A stretch of 64,000 nucleotides of DNA from Populus alba (taxonomy: Eukaryota > Streptophyta > Magnoliopsida > Malpighiales > Salicaceae): contig NC_133292.1 of the NCBI RefSeq assembly GCF_005239225.2, forward strand, positions 5,800,985 through 5,864,984. Direction: 5' to 3'. Under the pieces are notes generated by a model. It was not told the origin of the DNA, did not search any database, and saw nothing but the letters and a program-made list of their open reading frames with translations. Position numbers and translations under genes: made by a program. Each line of letters begins with the position of its first letter. Position 1 is the stretch's first letter. This document shows positions 1-13,049 of this stretch, in pieces.

Positions 1-39
1 CACGTGTGCTGAGGTTTTTACTGAGTATATACATTGTAG

Positions 40-132
40 GTTATGGATGCGGGGTTTGGTAATGTGATCAACGGCTTAGATTTCTTTGTGATGGCAGCGT
101 TGATGATGAGAGCGAAGAACGGTGGATGTTGA
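40..132 (+). CDS. Possible last exon of an unidentified gene (5' part outside window)
   Basis: A plausible splice acceptor (acattgtag) ends at 39 and is followed by 31 open codons ending in TGA at 130-132. The frame would encode about 30 residues, beginning VMDAGFGNVINGLDFF and ending in RAKNGGC. I do not recognise the protein. The downstream sequence (CT microsatellite, AT-rich) looks like 3' UTR and spacer, which fits a gene end. The frame of the incoming exon is unknown, so phase 0 is an assumption. It could equally be chance open frame. Confidence 0.35.
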   Translation, partial: VMDAGFGNVINGLDFFVMAALMMRAKNGGC

Positions 133-2960
133 CTTCCGAGAAGGAGAGGCATAATCCAAGCAGATACTATAATGTACCTTGTCGTGTTGTGTAATAATAA
201 TACATTAATTAGTTAGCTTCTTCTCTCTCTCTCTCTCTCTCTAAAAAATTAATTGTGCTGTTTGGTACTATTTTTTTTTTTTTGGGTGACATGAGCTTCA
301 CTTGTAGCTAATAAAGTAATAAAAAAACTTAAGGATGTGTACAATACTTAGATATCGTTTGAATATTATTTCGGATATAATAGACGATGGAAACATTAAA
401 AATTAAAAATAAGGTAGAAAAAAAAATAGAGATAAAATTATATTTGATTGTGAAGTATAAGATAGATTGGTTGTTGATATATACTATGTTTGATTATGAT
501 TGATAAGATATAATTAATAATGTTTAAAAATATAAAAAATTTATTTTACTCTTAATATATATATTGTTGCCAAACTTTTATATTTTAAAAATAATTAGAT
601 ATTATTTTTTACTTTAATTTATATTGAGGGCTGAAATTAACAATATTATAATAACTCTAGTTATAAAATCAACACTGACCTGATGGCTTAACCCGTTTCA
701 AGTCAACCTAGGATTTGATCTGATTCGAGTTTAAAAAAAAAAAACAATGAGAGATTTTATGTTCTATGATTAAGGCAACAAAAAACATCTAAACGAGCGA
801 ATTAAGTGTTACAGTGATATTAATAAATAATACAATTTAACTCAGTTAAACACAACAATCAATAACATAATTAAATTACTTAAAACAAATAGGTTAGGGT
901 AAGAATTTGCTAGCTTGATTTTTATTGTGATTCGGCAAACTTATATTCAGATCTCAAGTACCAAACTGGTATTGAATATTATATTCCCTCATTAGTCCAA
1001 GTCCAAAAATAAAATTATCGCTTGATAAATCTATACCAATATTTTTATACCAATTGAAGATATTTTCCTTTAGAGATCTTTCTCTCACATGAATACATGC
1101 TCTCTTAAAAAAAAAAGTTTTGGTGAAAACACCTCACCAATACCAATATATTTTTACCTAGCTCTTAAAGGTTTACAGGAGTGGTTTTGTTATTGCAATT
1201 AAACTCTCTCAATAAACTGTATAGTACAATTCAAAGTTCTAATATTTTTGTATCTCACAAGATAACACATAAATAATTTGAAAGTATTTGAGTATAATGA
1301 GTATGAGATTAAATACTCTCTTGCTAAAATATGAAACTTTTAATTATATCAATTAAATATAATCAAAGATTTATGATTATTATGTGTTTTTGCACTTAAA
1401 TTAGCTTATATATCATATAGGTTACTATCATCTTCTTGATTTTATAATCAGGCAAGCTATATATGTGTTTTTAACATAAACTAAATGTTTATAGCCTACA
1501 GTTTCACCAATGGCTGGAAGGGTTGACCAATTGGATGTAGAATTTCAAATTTATCAGTTTCAATTTATATGGATTTTTAGAACTATCCATGTATTTTTAT
1601 CAATTATTATAAATATATTCATGGTGAAGGGAGTGGATTAATTATTTTTTTTGGTGCTATTATGATAATTTATAAGATTTACATAAAGCACTAAAATAAA
1701 TATTTATTTTCCTTAGTTCTTCAACATGCTTTCTTTTTGGACTTTTTCATGATTTTTTTTTAATGAAATTCTTTATGTTTATTAATACGATGTTTATATA
1801 AATATATTTAAAACTTATTCCCAACCAAACATATTATTAATCAATTTTTCTTCAAATTGTCATCATCAAAATATATATATAAAATAAATACGTGACCTAA
1901 AGGTCAATAATATTGAATCGACCTAACCCAGGTCAAAAATCCAGGTCAACCCGTTGTTTTTATATAAAATATGTAGGCTTCTTAAAATCCGGGTTAACTT
2001 TTGTTTTTTTTTATATAAAAAAATTTTGAAGAATATTAACAACCAGACTTGTAAAAAAAAAAAAAAGGATCTTTTAACAAAAGCTGTTTTTGTAGTTGTA
2101 TTAAAAAAGTACTCAATTGAAAGGAAGCTTGTTTGCGGTACCGTGGTAAAATATATATTTTAAAATAATTTGTTTTGGACATCAATATATATAAAATAAA
2201 TAAAATAAAATTCCAAGAATTTTAAAAAACACCGTCAAAGTTATTTCGTTGCGCCATAACGTAGAGCCCAAGTCCCCGACGTAGGTGCGTGACGGGTCAA
2301 GGAAGACTTGGGTTCGGGTCATGTTTTCTTCCATTTAGACAACCTTGGCCACCATGTGGATCATGGCCATTCAAAACGAGTCACGTGCCAGAAAGCTAAT
2401 ACTGGTGAAAGGGTAACCAATACCTTTTTGCCACTTTTTGAAACCAGTCAATTATTCAGACAAACTTGTGGGCAATCTGGGTGGTTAATGTCTGTGGGTC
2501 TGATTAATAAGCTTCAGAATCGAGTTAGCATGCGGATGACTAGGATCCACCTCAATTCTGTCTCTTCTCTCTCAAAATCAAAACAGTTGCAGTGGATAAT
2601 GATGGGACAGCAACAATCGGCAAATCCAGCCAATAATTATGAGAGTGATGAAGATTTAAAATATTTTTTTTATTTTAAATAAAAATAAAAATAAAATTTT
2701 TAAAAACACGATTTACACGGATTCTCAAATACTATCTGAAACCAGAACACTGTTTGTTCAAGATTAAATATATACTGGGAAAACACTCGATTACACAAGA
2801 TGGTATAATTCTCCCTCGGCTCCCCTCGCCTTGAAGATTGACGACCGTTGATTCTTTGAATGGAAATTCGTTACCTCTCTCATTTGGAATGGAAAAATAG
2901 CCATCTCAACTTTCAACCAAAAGTTAAAGAGGATAAAAACTTGATTACTATTTCTATTAT
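133..2960. other. AT-rich intergenic spacer
   Basis: No gene is supported here. It holds a (CT)n microsatellite at about 222-242, many A and T homopolymers, and fragments rich in GGGTTAAC/GGTCAACC-type words near 670-720 and 1890-2000. These words resemble those of the satellite-like array at 52.6-54.1 kb. The open frames near 1954 and 2308 have low-complexity or non-protein-like composition and no start or splice context. Confidence 0.6.
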
Positions 2961-2968
2961 CAATACAG

Positions 2969-3327
2969 TAGGGGTCAGAGAAAAAAAACTAAGAAACCCA
3001 AAAAATCAAGAAAACCAAAAAAAAAAAAAAAAAAGAACCGGAAAAAAAAAACCGATTAAACCGATTAAAATTTTAAAAAAACCGACCGGTTCGGTATCGG
3101 TTTTAGGCTTAAAAAACCAAACCGAACCGGAAAAAAACGAGTCAAACCGAAAAACCAGAAAAACCGAGCCAAAGCCAAACCGGTTTTCCCCTAAAAAGCA
3201 AACCGAACCGAAACCGGCCGGTTCGAACCGGTTTCGGTTCGGTTTCGGTTTTTTTAAAAATAAAAAAAAATTCAGTTTGGTTACTTTTTTTATAAAAACT
3301 GAACTGAACCGGTTTTGCTTACCCCTA
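2969..3327. mobile_element. hAT-like MITE with 8-bp target site duplication
   Basis: The 359-bp element starts TAGGGGTCAG and ends CTTACCCCTA, so the terminal inverted repeats match at 9 of 10 positions. It is bracketed by the perfect 8-bp direct repeat caatacag at 2961-2968 and 3328-3335, the length expected for hAT superfamily insertions. The interior is built from many AACCGG/CCGGTTT words in opposed orientation, so the whole element can fold back on itself. Open frames on both strands through it are by-products of this composition. It has no room for a transposase, so it is non-autonomous. Confidence 0.78.
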
Positions 3328-3625
3328 CAATACAGCATACTAAATCAATACTTCCTAGCCATAGCAGCAGTCTCCTATGTCCGCAACGGATTACCAAAAC
3401 TTGTAGAGACAGGGGCTACAAGGAAATATGGTTTACATTCAACTAATCAACCATTTATATCCAAGTCGGGCAAAACTCTCGTATCCAATCTAATATACTG
3501 TCAAAATTGATTGAGAGAGCTGACAACTCAAAGAAAAGAACAAGGAAGAATTTGACCCCCTCCCAACTTAACATGAAAAAGGCACAAAGCAAGGCATACA
3601 TCAAGTTAGCATGCATCTTGCAGCA

Positions 3626-5209
3626 TCAAGTTTCTTTCTTTGCAGCTCTTGCTGGTTCTGGTGGTGGTTTGACAATGCTTAGTTGACCACCTTCCTTGTT
3701 TGCAGCAGTAGCTGCTTTGATCTCGTTACAGTTGTTGATGAACTTGCTTAGCTCCTGGCCCACATCACAGAAAACATAGATCAGCAATCACTGAACCATG
3801 CAAAGATTCAAAAGGTCACCATGCACACAATAGACCACACATACAGTTACATAATACGGTAGCAGCAATAGTTGTGATGCCAGTCACCAGAAAATAGACA
3901 GATAAAGGCTAACTTCAGCTTACTAACCATGCTATAATAACTTTTGGGTGATCTTATACGATCCAAGCTCATGTGAGAATTAACTGAAGTTGAGTGATCT
4001 GCTATCTCACCTTGGAGACCAGAAGGGTAATGTATGACTACAATCTTGATCTTTCAGAGTATAATTCTACCCCCGGATCCATGAAAAATCCCTTGATTGA
4101 ATAATTTGAATTCCTTTTGTTGTGTTAAGAAAGATTTGCTCATAAAAACAGTCGATTTAACAGTGTAGACTATCAAAATCTAGGCATCACCCTTTCCTCA
4201 ACTGATAAAACAGAATGGAAGGACTCTCTAGATGAACCGAGCAAAGCATAGCGAAAGATCACAGATTGGGTTTTGAAAAAACAATTCCCAAAAAACAAAC
4301 TACAGCAATAGATATGGACCATATGGTAGCATTTTTACAACTTCGATTCTTCATGAAAGTCTTCAGCAATTCTTGCACATCCTCATTAAAAGAAACAGAT
4401 AAAAGGAATAAAAGATGAAGAAGGAGCAGAGGACTGGCTTGGATTCTATAAGAGCAGTTGCACAGTATAATATCCACATATGGGAAAATAACCATCCCTT
4501 ACATCTCCACAATAATCAAATTCTTTAGCTGGAAAAAACTATATAAAAAAAAAAGCAGATGACAAAAACACACAGAAAATTTCTCCAGAACTGCATAAAG
4601 TGGATAGCTGAACCAGCCACCAAATCTAACAAAACTGGACCAGTTATAGCGTCATCTCATACTCAGCGCCCACTGTAATAAGAGCGCTGGTAATCAGTAA
4701 TAGACGCATAATTATTACCCAAAGAACAAGTTTATCTGGGTTTTAAACTCTTCAATGACTCAAACTGCATCTTAAAAGAGGCTGTGAATACAAAACAAAT
4801 CTGTAGTACATGCTTCACCCTTACAAGGTACACTGGTTTTCAAATCAATAAATATAGTAATCTATCAGTAAGGAAATACAAAATTTCCAATGCAAGTCAA
4901 AGCATCTGCTAATTGACTTTTAACAATATCATCAAGCAGTGACAGTTTACAAAATTGAGCAATCATACCCTATCAGCATCCATCTCCTTCGTAAAATTTG
5001 ATGGCTTCACATATCTCTTCCCTGCAATAGAAGTTTAGAGATTTATTTATTTAATTTTCTTGAAACTAATAAATAAAAAACACAGTTTTAGAGATTGCAA
5101 GGAAGCAAACAATCTGACCTTTGCGGATGTGAGTGATTTTTCCATGGCGATTAGGTGGGACTATTTTCTTCTTCTGTTGGCCTTTGAATAGATTGTTTTT
5201 TTGTGTCAT
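3626..5209 (-). CDS. Small basic conserved plant protein, 90 residues, three exons
   Basis: Three minus-strand exons join in frame: 5119-5209, 4969-5021 and 3626-3754 (91, 53 and 129 nt), with GT-AG borders and a stop at 3626-3628. The product starts MTQKNNLFKGQQKKK, continues with a Lys/Arg-rich segment (IRKGKRYVKPS), then ELSKFINNCNEIKAA and a Pro/Ala/Lys-rich tail. There is no signal peptide or membrane segment. The FKGQQKKK-type opening and size recall the UPF0390/DUF2462 (Leydig tumour 10 kDa, nucleolar) group and unnamed plant homologues, but I cannot confirm the family. Two telo boxes upstream of the start suggest expression together with ribosome-production genes. The start is the first ATG after the telo boxes and gives continuous phase. 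Confidence is high that the gene is real and low for the family name. Confidence 0.8.
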
Positions 5210-5218
5210 CGCAGATGT

Positions 5219-5226
5219 TAGGGTTT
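5219..5226 (-). promoter_or_regulatory. Telo box in 5' leader of the 90-residue protein gene
   Basis: AAACCCTA reads on the minus strand about 10 nt upstream of the start codon. This motif is known to be enriched in promoters and leaders of plant ribosomal-protein and other translation-machinery genes. Confidence 0.5.
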
Positions 5227-5266
5227 TTCCTTTTCTGCTGCTGCTGCTTCTTCTTCTATGACTTTT

Positions 5267-5274
5267 TAGGGTTT
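5267..5274 (-). promoter_or_regulatory. Second telo box upstream of the 90-residue protein gene
   Basis: This is a second AAACCCTA on the minus strand, about 58 nt upstream of the start codon and in the same orientation as the gene. The pair strengthens the link to ribosome-associated expression. Confidence 0.5.
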
Positions 5275-7216
5275 TAGACTTTTAGTCCAACATATTTTTT
5301 TTTTAACTTTGAGCGAAAAATTCTTCAGCATGTTTTTTTAAAAAATTAAATTTATTTTTAATTTTTATTTTTAATTTATTTTTATTTTTTTATATGCTTA
5401 TATTAAAAATATATTTTTAAATAAAAAAATACGTTAAAATCAACCTTCCAAATATTATAAATACTCACATTTATGATATAAGAAAATAAATACAGTAAAA
5501 ATAGAAATAATAAAGATAGAATTTTTTTTTTCTCTTTTCTGTTTATCTCATTCTATTTATAATATAAATATTAATAGTTTAATATTAAAGACACATAGTT
5601 TAATTGCTTTTTTTGTTCATGGGGGAGGAGTATAAACAGATTTTTTTGTAACTTTATTTGGTGAAAAATTGTATGTTTTCAAGTTATGCAGTGTTTGGAA
5701 TTGTAATTGAGCTGTATTTTTTAAATTTTAAATTATTTTAATGTGATAATGCTAAGAATAAATTTTAAAAAAATAAAAAATATGTTATTTGATGTATTTG
5801 TAAATAAAAAGTCTTTAAAATCATTTCCTTGCATTATAAATACTCAAATTTATAATATAAAAAGGAAATAAATACGGTAAAAACAGAAACAATGAAGAGA
5901 AGTTTTTTTTTTTTTCCAATTCTTCCTGTTTTATTTTTCTTTTCTGTTTCTCTCTTTCTATTTATAAAATAAATACTAATACTATAAAATTTTCTTGTAA
6001 CGAAGGGTTCTTCTGTTTAATTGAGTTAGCTGGATGTGAACCTGTTTTGATGGATTTTATAATAGGTTAGTCAATCAATAATTGCAACGAAGGCTTTATC
6101 CTCACTCTGTCTCCTCCTCTTTTTGTGCTCAGCTCTTCTTCCTCTCGTATTAATGGTCCTCCCTTCATTTATATGGGGAGTGGCTCCCCTCTCCCCTCTT
6201 CCACTATCCATTAAGAGTTGGGGAGCTCTGGCTTTTATTAGGGGCTTCTAATTGTAGATTTATTTTTCAATATATCTTCTTTCTTTTTTTACTATTGAAG
6301 ATTGTATAATACAAAACAATCTAAAATTATAAATTTTATTTTTTCACAATTGATTATTACCAAACACACCCTTAAAAGCAGCTTGTTTAAGGTTGCTATT
6401 ATAAATATATATAAAAAAATTAAAATTTGTTAAAACTCAAAAACAATTGCTCAGATTTTACTTTTGCATTTTGCTAGATTTATCTGTCTTTCTGCAGCAT
6501 CTACATTGACAACTTGCTATTGTGATTATGTTTAAACATGTTGTTTGTGATTGATTTCCCTTATCAATGAATAATCAGATATTATTTTTATTATAAACAA
6601 ATAGAATATGATTTTTTTTTATATCATATCATAAAGCAGGTTCAGACATGATTCCATTCATACAGCTAGCATCAATTCATATGTTTGATGTTGTCTGATC
6701 AAACTCTATATCGTATTCAACCAGGACCACAGAGACTAAAAAAATGAGGAACTCAAGAATCTATTTTACTTGCTTAAAGCCATTTAGAGGCCTGAATAGC
6801 TTTACCCAAGGCTATTGTCTAGCAAAACGAAATTTTACAGCAAGAATTTGATTAGACATGTCGATCACATTGAAAATGAAGCATTTCAAATCGGCTAGGC
6901 TAGGCTAGACTACACGAGGGCATAGCATCATGCAATCTCATGCAAGCTCATAACGACTAGTCACCAGGTCTGAAATAAGATAAGCTAAGAAACCTTCATC
7001 ATCCAACTCAACACAAAAACAAGAGATTTATCTTTAATGCGAGGTAAAAAACGCCAAATTAAACCAGAACCACCTGGATATTCTACTCAAAATTCAAATG
7101 ACAGGTCTACCTTCAAGTTAAATTTCTTATCTCATCAAAAGTTACACGTCCAACTTCAAGCAAAATAAGGTGAAAATTGACGCCTGATCTGAAAAGAAAA
7201 TTCAAATAACAAAACT
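5275..7216. other. Intergenic spacer with degenerate AT-rich repeats
   Basis: No gene is supported. About 5330-5600 and 5690-5960 are two related AT-rich segments; both contain an 'ataaatactcaaatttataatataa'-like core followed by a T-run and a 'tttctctctttctatttataa'-like block, so they look like diverged copies of one repeat. The part below about 7110 is probably the 3' UTR and spacer of the eS8 gene. Confidence 0.5.
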
Positions 7217-9173
<1,957 letters not shown>

Positions 9174-9258
9174 TTTTGCAGAGGCAAGATGCTAAGGTTT
9201 CTCTGCTGAGAGCTGCTAGGGTATGAGACAACTGGGAGGGACTTATGCTTTGCGCCTG

Positions 9259-9280
9259 TTTTTATAGTATAAAACCCTAG
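9259..9280 (-). promoter_or_regulatory. Core promoter of the eS8 gene: TATA-like sequence and telo box
   Basis: On the minus strand TATAAAAA lies at 9259-9266. The telo box (AAACCCTAG on the plus strand) lies at 9272-9280, about 100 nt upstream of the start codon. A telo box beside the TATA region is typical of plant ribosomal-protein promoters. The exact transcription start is not visible. Confidence 0.5.
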
Positions 9281-9648
9281 ACCCTTCAATTACTATCTTG
9301 CCCTCCGAGTTCTCGAGCACAATCGTTTGAAGTTTGATCGTGGAGTAAACGGCGACGTTCCTTCTTGTTTAGGTTTTAATTGCATTTTAATATAAAACAT
9401 GATTTACTTTTAAGTTCCTTCTCATGTTTCAGTAAAAGAAAACCAATTAAATTAAAATATACCATGATGTTTTACACAAGTAAAATTATTTTATTGTAAA
9501 TTATAAATTAAATCAATAAATGCATAACAATCATAACATATAACTTTGAAATAATTTACTTTTCAGTAATTATAAAATAAAATTTCATTAAATTAAATTA
9601 AAATTCACATTATAATTAACAATCAACTTTCTCTATTATTTATAGTTA

Positions 9649-9871
9649 GCGTGCCTGTTTAGAAATATGATTATGATTGTTTTTTTAAAGTATTTTTTTA
9701 TCTTAAAATGCATCAGAATTATGTTTTTTTAATTTTTAAAAATTATTTTTGAGATTAGCGCATCAAAACTATTCAAAACATATAAAAAAATTAATTTTTC
9801 ACAAAAAAAAAAACATTTAAACTTTTTAAAAATACAAAGTTGACTACATTTCTAAACGCTTCCTTGATTAC
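9649..9871. repeat. AT-rich fold-back MITE (Salicaceae-type), copy 1
   Basis: The left end contains gtttagaaatatgatta and the right end contains its imperfect inverse (tgactacatttctaaac). The interior has the characteristic words 'aatgcatcagaatta', a T/A-rich hinge and 'gagattagcgcatcaaaa'. The same word order occurs in copy 2 at 11862-12090 and, more diverged, at 29960-30090. From memory this family is very common in Populus. Confidence 0.6.
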
Positions 9872-10384
9872 TTATGAGTGTCGCTTTTAGTCCATTTCCA
9901 CTATTGGTGGTGATTTTTTTTTATATTTATCAAAATAATTTTAAAATTACTATAAATATTGTCATGGTGCTTAAGTGTGTCTTTGAAATTTTTCAAATGC
10001 TCTAATATTTCTCAAGAACCTGAATTCTAAATTTTTTTTAAAAATCAAAGCATAAAAAAAAAAAATACTAAAAATGAGGTGAAAAGAAATTTAAAAAATC
10101 TGAAAAATATAAGTACTAAAGTCTTACTCCACATACTTTTTTATAATGAATTTTGTAAATTAAGAGATTGAAAAAAATAATAAGAACTAATTTTTATTAT
10201 TGTCAATTTTTGTCAATTAGTTAATAATGATATCTATAAAAACCAAGATTTATTTAGGTGTAAAAAAGAATTATCTGAGATTAATTCATTACTTATCAAT
10301 AATTTATTTATTTAAAATAAATTTACAACAATTCCCTCGTGAGCACAGGCACAAATTTGGAGCATTCACTTATAGAATTAAACT

Positions 10385-10585
10385 GTTATTGCACTTGAGG
10401 TCTTGGCCTTATGATGAAAGGGGCTTGTTCATTTTTTCTGCACCAGGCTTCAAACCTCACTATGCATGTTTGTCACCACCACGGCGTCTTACATGCTCAC
10501 TGGGTTTGCAGAATGTTCAATGGGCCGTGGAATTAGTCGTGGTACGCGAAGCTGGCCTGGACAGCCACATAAAATAAAAAAAAAA
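10385..10585 (+). mobile_element. SINE-like element with A-rich tail
   Basis: A GC-richer island about 200 bp long stands out from the AT-rich surroundings. It has a tRNA-like B box (ggcttcaaacct), a conserved-looking body including ggaattagtcgtggtacgcg and agctggcctggacagccac, and ends in an A-rich tail (aaaataaaaaaaaaa). The body resembles, from memory, a widespread woody-dicot SINE 3' region. I could not identify a convincing target-site duplication, so the 5' border is approximate. Confidence 0.55.
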
Positions 10586-10887
10586 GTTCCATTGATAAGA
10601 GATGTTACATCAGAGATGTTAAAATAATATAATTAAAAATTTTTTTATTTAAAATATATTAAAATAATATTTTATTATTATTTTTTAAAAATTTATTTGT
10701 ATATTAAAATGTTATAAAAATATTTTAAAACTAATTTAAAATATTTTAAAAAAATTCAAATAAAAAACATCTCATCCTCGATTACAAACTGCAACTAAAA
10801 TTGTTTTGCCGATAAATTTTTAAATAAAAACAAAATCATGTTTGTTCGCACCCCTCTTGTCTTGCTTGCTTGGAAGTTTGTTTTTTA

Positions 10888-11686
10888 GGTCTTGTTTATT
10901 TGTTAGAAAATAATATTTTTTTTAAATAGTTTTCTTGAAAAGTAAATTTCTATAAAGTAAACTATTATTTTATGCTTGATAGTATTATGAAAAATACATT
11001 AAAAAATATTTTTCAGTATTTGGTTACGTCAGGAAAAATAAATTAGAAAATAACTTATTAATATTTTTTTTCAAATTTATTAAAATAATAAGAAATAAAT
11101 CTTATAATTTAAAAAATTAAATGAGAATGAAATTGAAAAAAATATCTTATTTCATCAATTATCTCAAATAAAATAAATAACAATCAAACTAATGAAGATT
11201 AGATCCAGCAAATAAAAAAAATTAAAAGATGATAAAATTAAAATTAAAATAGTTATAATTATAATTTTATAAATTATTTCAAATAAAATAAGTAACAATC
11301 AAAAGAACGATGACCAAATTTGATAAATAAAAAATTTCAATTAAAAAAATAACAATAGAAAAGTAAATAACAATTGTGAAAATAAAAATCAAATTCTAAG
11401 GGTACAATAAATAAAAAAGATGCAAAACAAAATATATAGCAATTAAAAGTTTGATGGCTAAATTTGATATAATCAACAAATAATATGATATTTTTTATTT
11501 TTTCACAACTTTTGAAAAAGTGTTTTTTTGATCAAAATAAAATGAAAACACTTTTGTCGATATCAAGCCAAATTTTTCTTTGATTATAAAGTGTTTCCCG
11601 TTAACTAATTTTATTAATGGCAAACAAACACATGAAAGTTTGGAAAGTGTTTTTAGAAAAGTATTTTCCATGAAACAAACAGAGCC
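10888..11686. mobile_element. Tourist/Harbinger-like non-autonomous element
   Basis: The 799-bp unit begins GGTCTTGTTTATTTG and ends CAAACAGAGCC. About 31 bases at the two ends are imperfect inverted repeats (roughly 25 of 31 by eye). It is flanked by TTA on both sides (10885-10887 and 11687-11689), the target site used by PIF/Harbinger elements. No transposase frame is present. Confidence 0.6.
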
Positions 11687-11861
11687 TTAAATTGTTTTTG
11701 TTTTCTGCTAGTTTTCATGTTAACGTTGAAAAAAAAATAATATGTTTAGTAACAAAAGAAATTATGTTTTATGCCGTGGAATCCACTAAAAAATTAAGTT
11801 TGAAATGCAGGTTTTATCTAGCAGTTTTTATATATTTTTTGAACCAAGTTTCATAAATATT

Positions 11862-12090
11862 TCCTGGTATATTTGGAAGTATGACTACAATTGTTTTTCA
11901 AAGTGTTCTTTATTCGGAAATGCATCAAAATAATATTTATTTTTTTAAAAATCAAATTTGACATTAGCGTATTAAAATGATTTGAAAATACAAAAAACAT
12001 ATTAATTTGAAGCAAAGAAAAAAAAATAAAAAAATTTATTTTTTTTTCAAAAAACGTTTTTTAAAACACAAAAACAAACAGGGTAAACAT
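11862..12090. repeat. AT-rich fold-back MITE (Salicaceae-type), copy 2
   Basis: This carries the same word order as copy 1: 'gtatgactacaattg', 'ttttcaaagtgtt', 'aaatgcatcaaaataatat', 'gacattagcgtattaaaa', 'atattaatttgaagcaaa', and a 3' end 'aaaacacaaaaacaaacagg'. It is less decayed than copy 1. Confidence 0.65.
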
Positions 12091-13049
12091 TTTATCTAAA
12101 TATTTTATACATGTTTTTTTTACCACACATAAATTTTAATCATAATTTTTACGAAACAAGTATCTAAATCTAGCTAGAACTAGAATTAAAAATATTTTTT
12201 CTAAACTTACTAATTTTAAACTATAATCATGAAAACTATCTAAAGAATAAACACACCCTGAACAATTTCATAAATCACTTGTACATACTATTAATTTATA
12301 AATTTTAATCACGATGATTACTAGGAGTAGCAAAAGTTTCAATTGATAGGTTGTAGAATATTTGAATCGTTGTTTTTTGTATAAGAATAAAAGATTTAAA
12401 CAATCTTTCAATGTTTCGAATTTTATCTTTATTTTGAATTCTGGTAATTTAGATTATATTAAAAAAACATAAGAATATTTTTTTTTATCCATTTTCAACA
12501 TGTACTAAAATTATAACAAGCAACTTATTGATTTTTTTGGTTTAATTAAATCCTTACTTTAATTCTTGATTTATATTAATATAGAACTAAACTGTACAAT
12601 TCTAGATTATAATATCAGTTGTAACTTGTAACTCTTTTTAAATAAATAAACTAAACCAATTTCAATTTCTTATCAATAATAAACTCACTTTTCAAACGTA
12701 ATTATAACTTTTAATCTTTTCTTGAAACTCCTTTTATTTTTATATTTTTTTATCGTAACTTTTTTTTCTTCAAAATGGTTTCAGAAAACAAGTAATAAAA
12801 TACCAAAACAGAATTTATATTTATTTATTTATGATGAATTATAGAAAGATAATAAACTTTCCAAAAAAAAAAAAAAAAGTCAGAATCATTTCGTGTTACT
12901 CAAAAAAGAAAAAAGGTCCACTATACCCTAAAAACCTCTTATCGATTTATTTTATTTTTTAATTTTATGGATAGACAGCAAAGCAGATAAGCGAACTGAG
13001 CTTCACTCCCTAAAGAGAGGAAGACACAGAGAGCTTAAACAAATCAACA

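Larger units (their letters stand above)
9281..13049. other. Gene-free, transposon-rich spacer
   Basis: No protein gene is supported across 3.8 kb. The stretch is strongly AT-rich and contains at least four recognisable mobile or repeat units, listed separately (9649, 10385, 10888, 11862), plus a further diverged fold-back copy at about 10610-10790. The last 100 bases before 13050 form the leader of the plastid L1 gene and include a GATAAG (I-box-like) word at about 12986. Confidence 0.6.

Noticed and set aside
2308..2682. Open frame of 124 codons on the plus strand
   Set aside because: No domain, no splice or promoter context and irregular composition; it is probably chance in spacer DNA.
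2860..3510. Long open frames on both strands near 3 kb
   Set aside because: They run through the CCGGTTT-rich MITE; the Lys/Pro/Asn and Phe/Gly repeats are translations of the repeat itself.
4864..4934. Possible C/D-box snoRNA in intron 2 of the 90-residue protein gene (minus strand)
   Set aside because: A TGATGA and a CTGA occur about 70 nt apart, but no closing stem and no convincing guide region are seen. A snoRNA profile search would decide.
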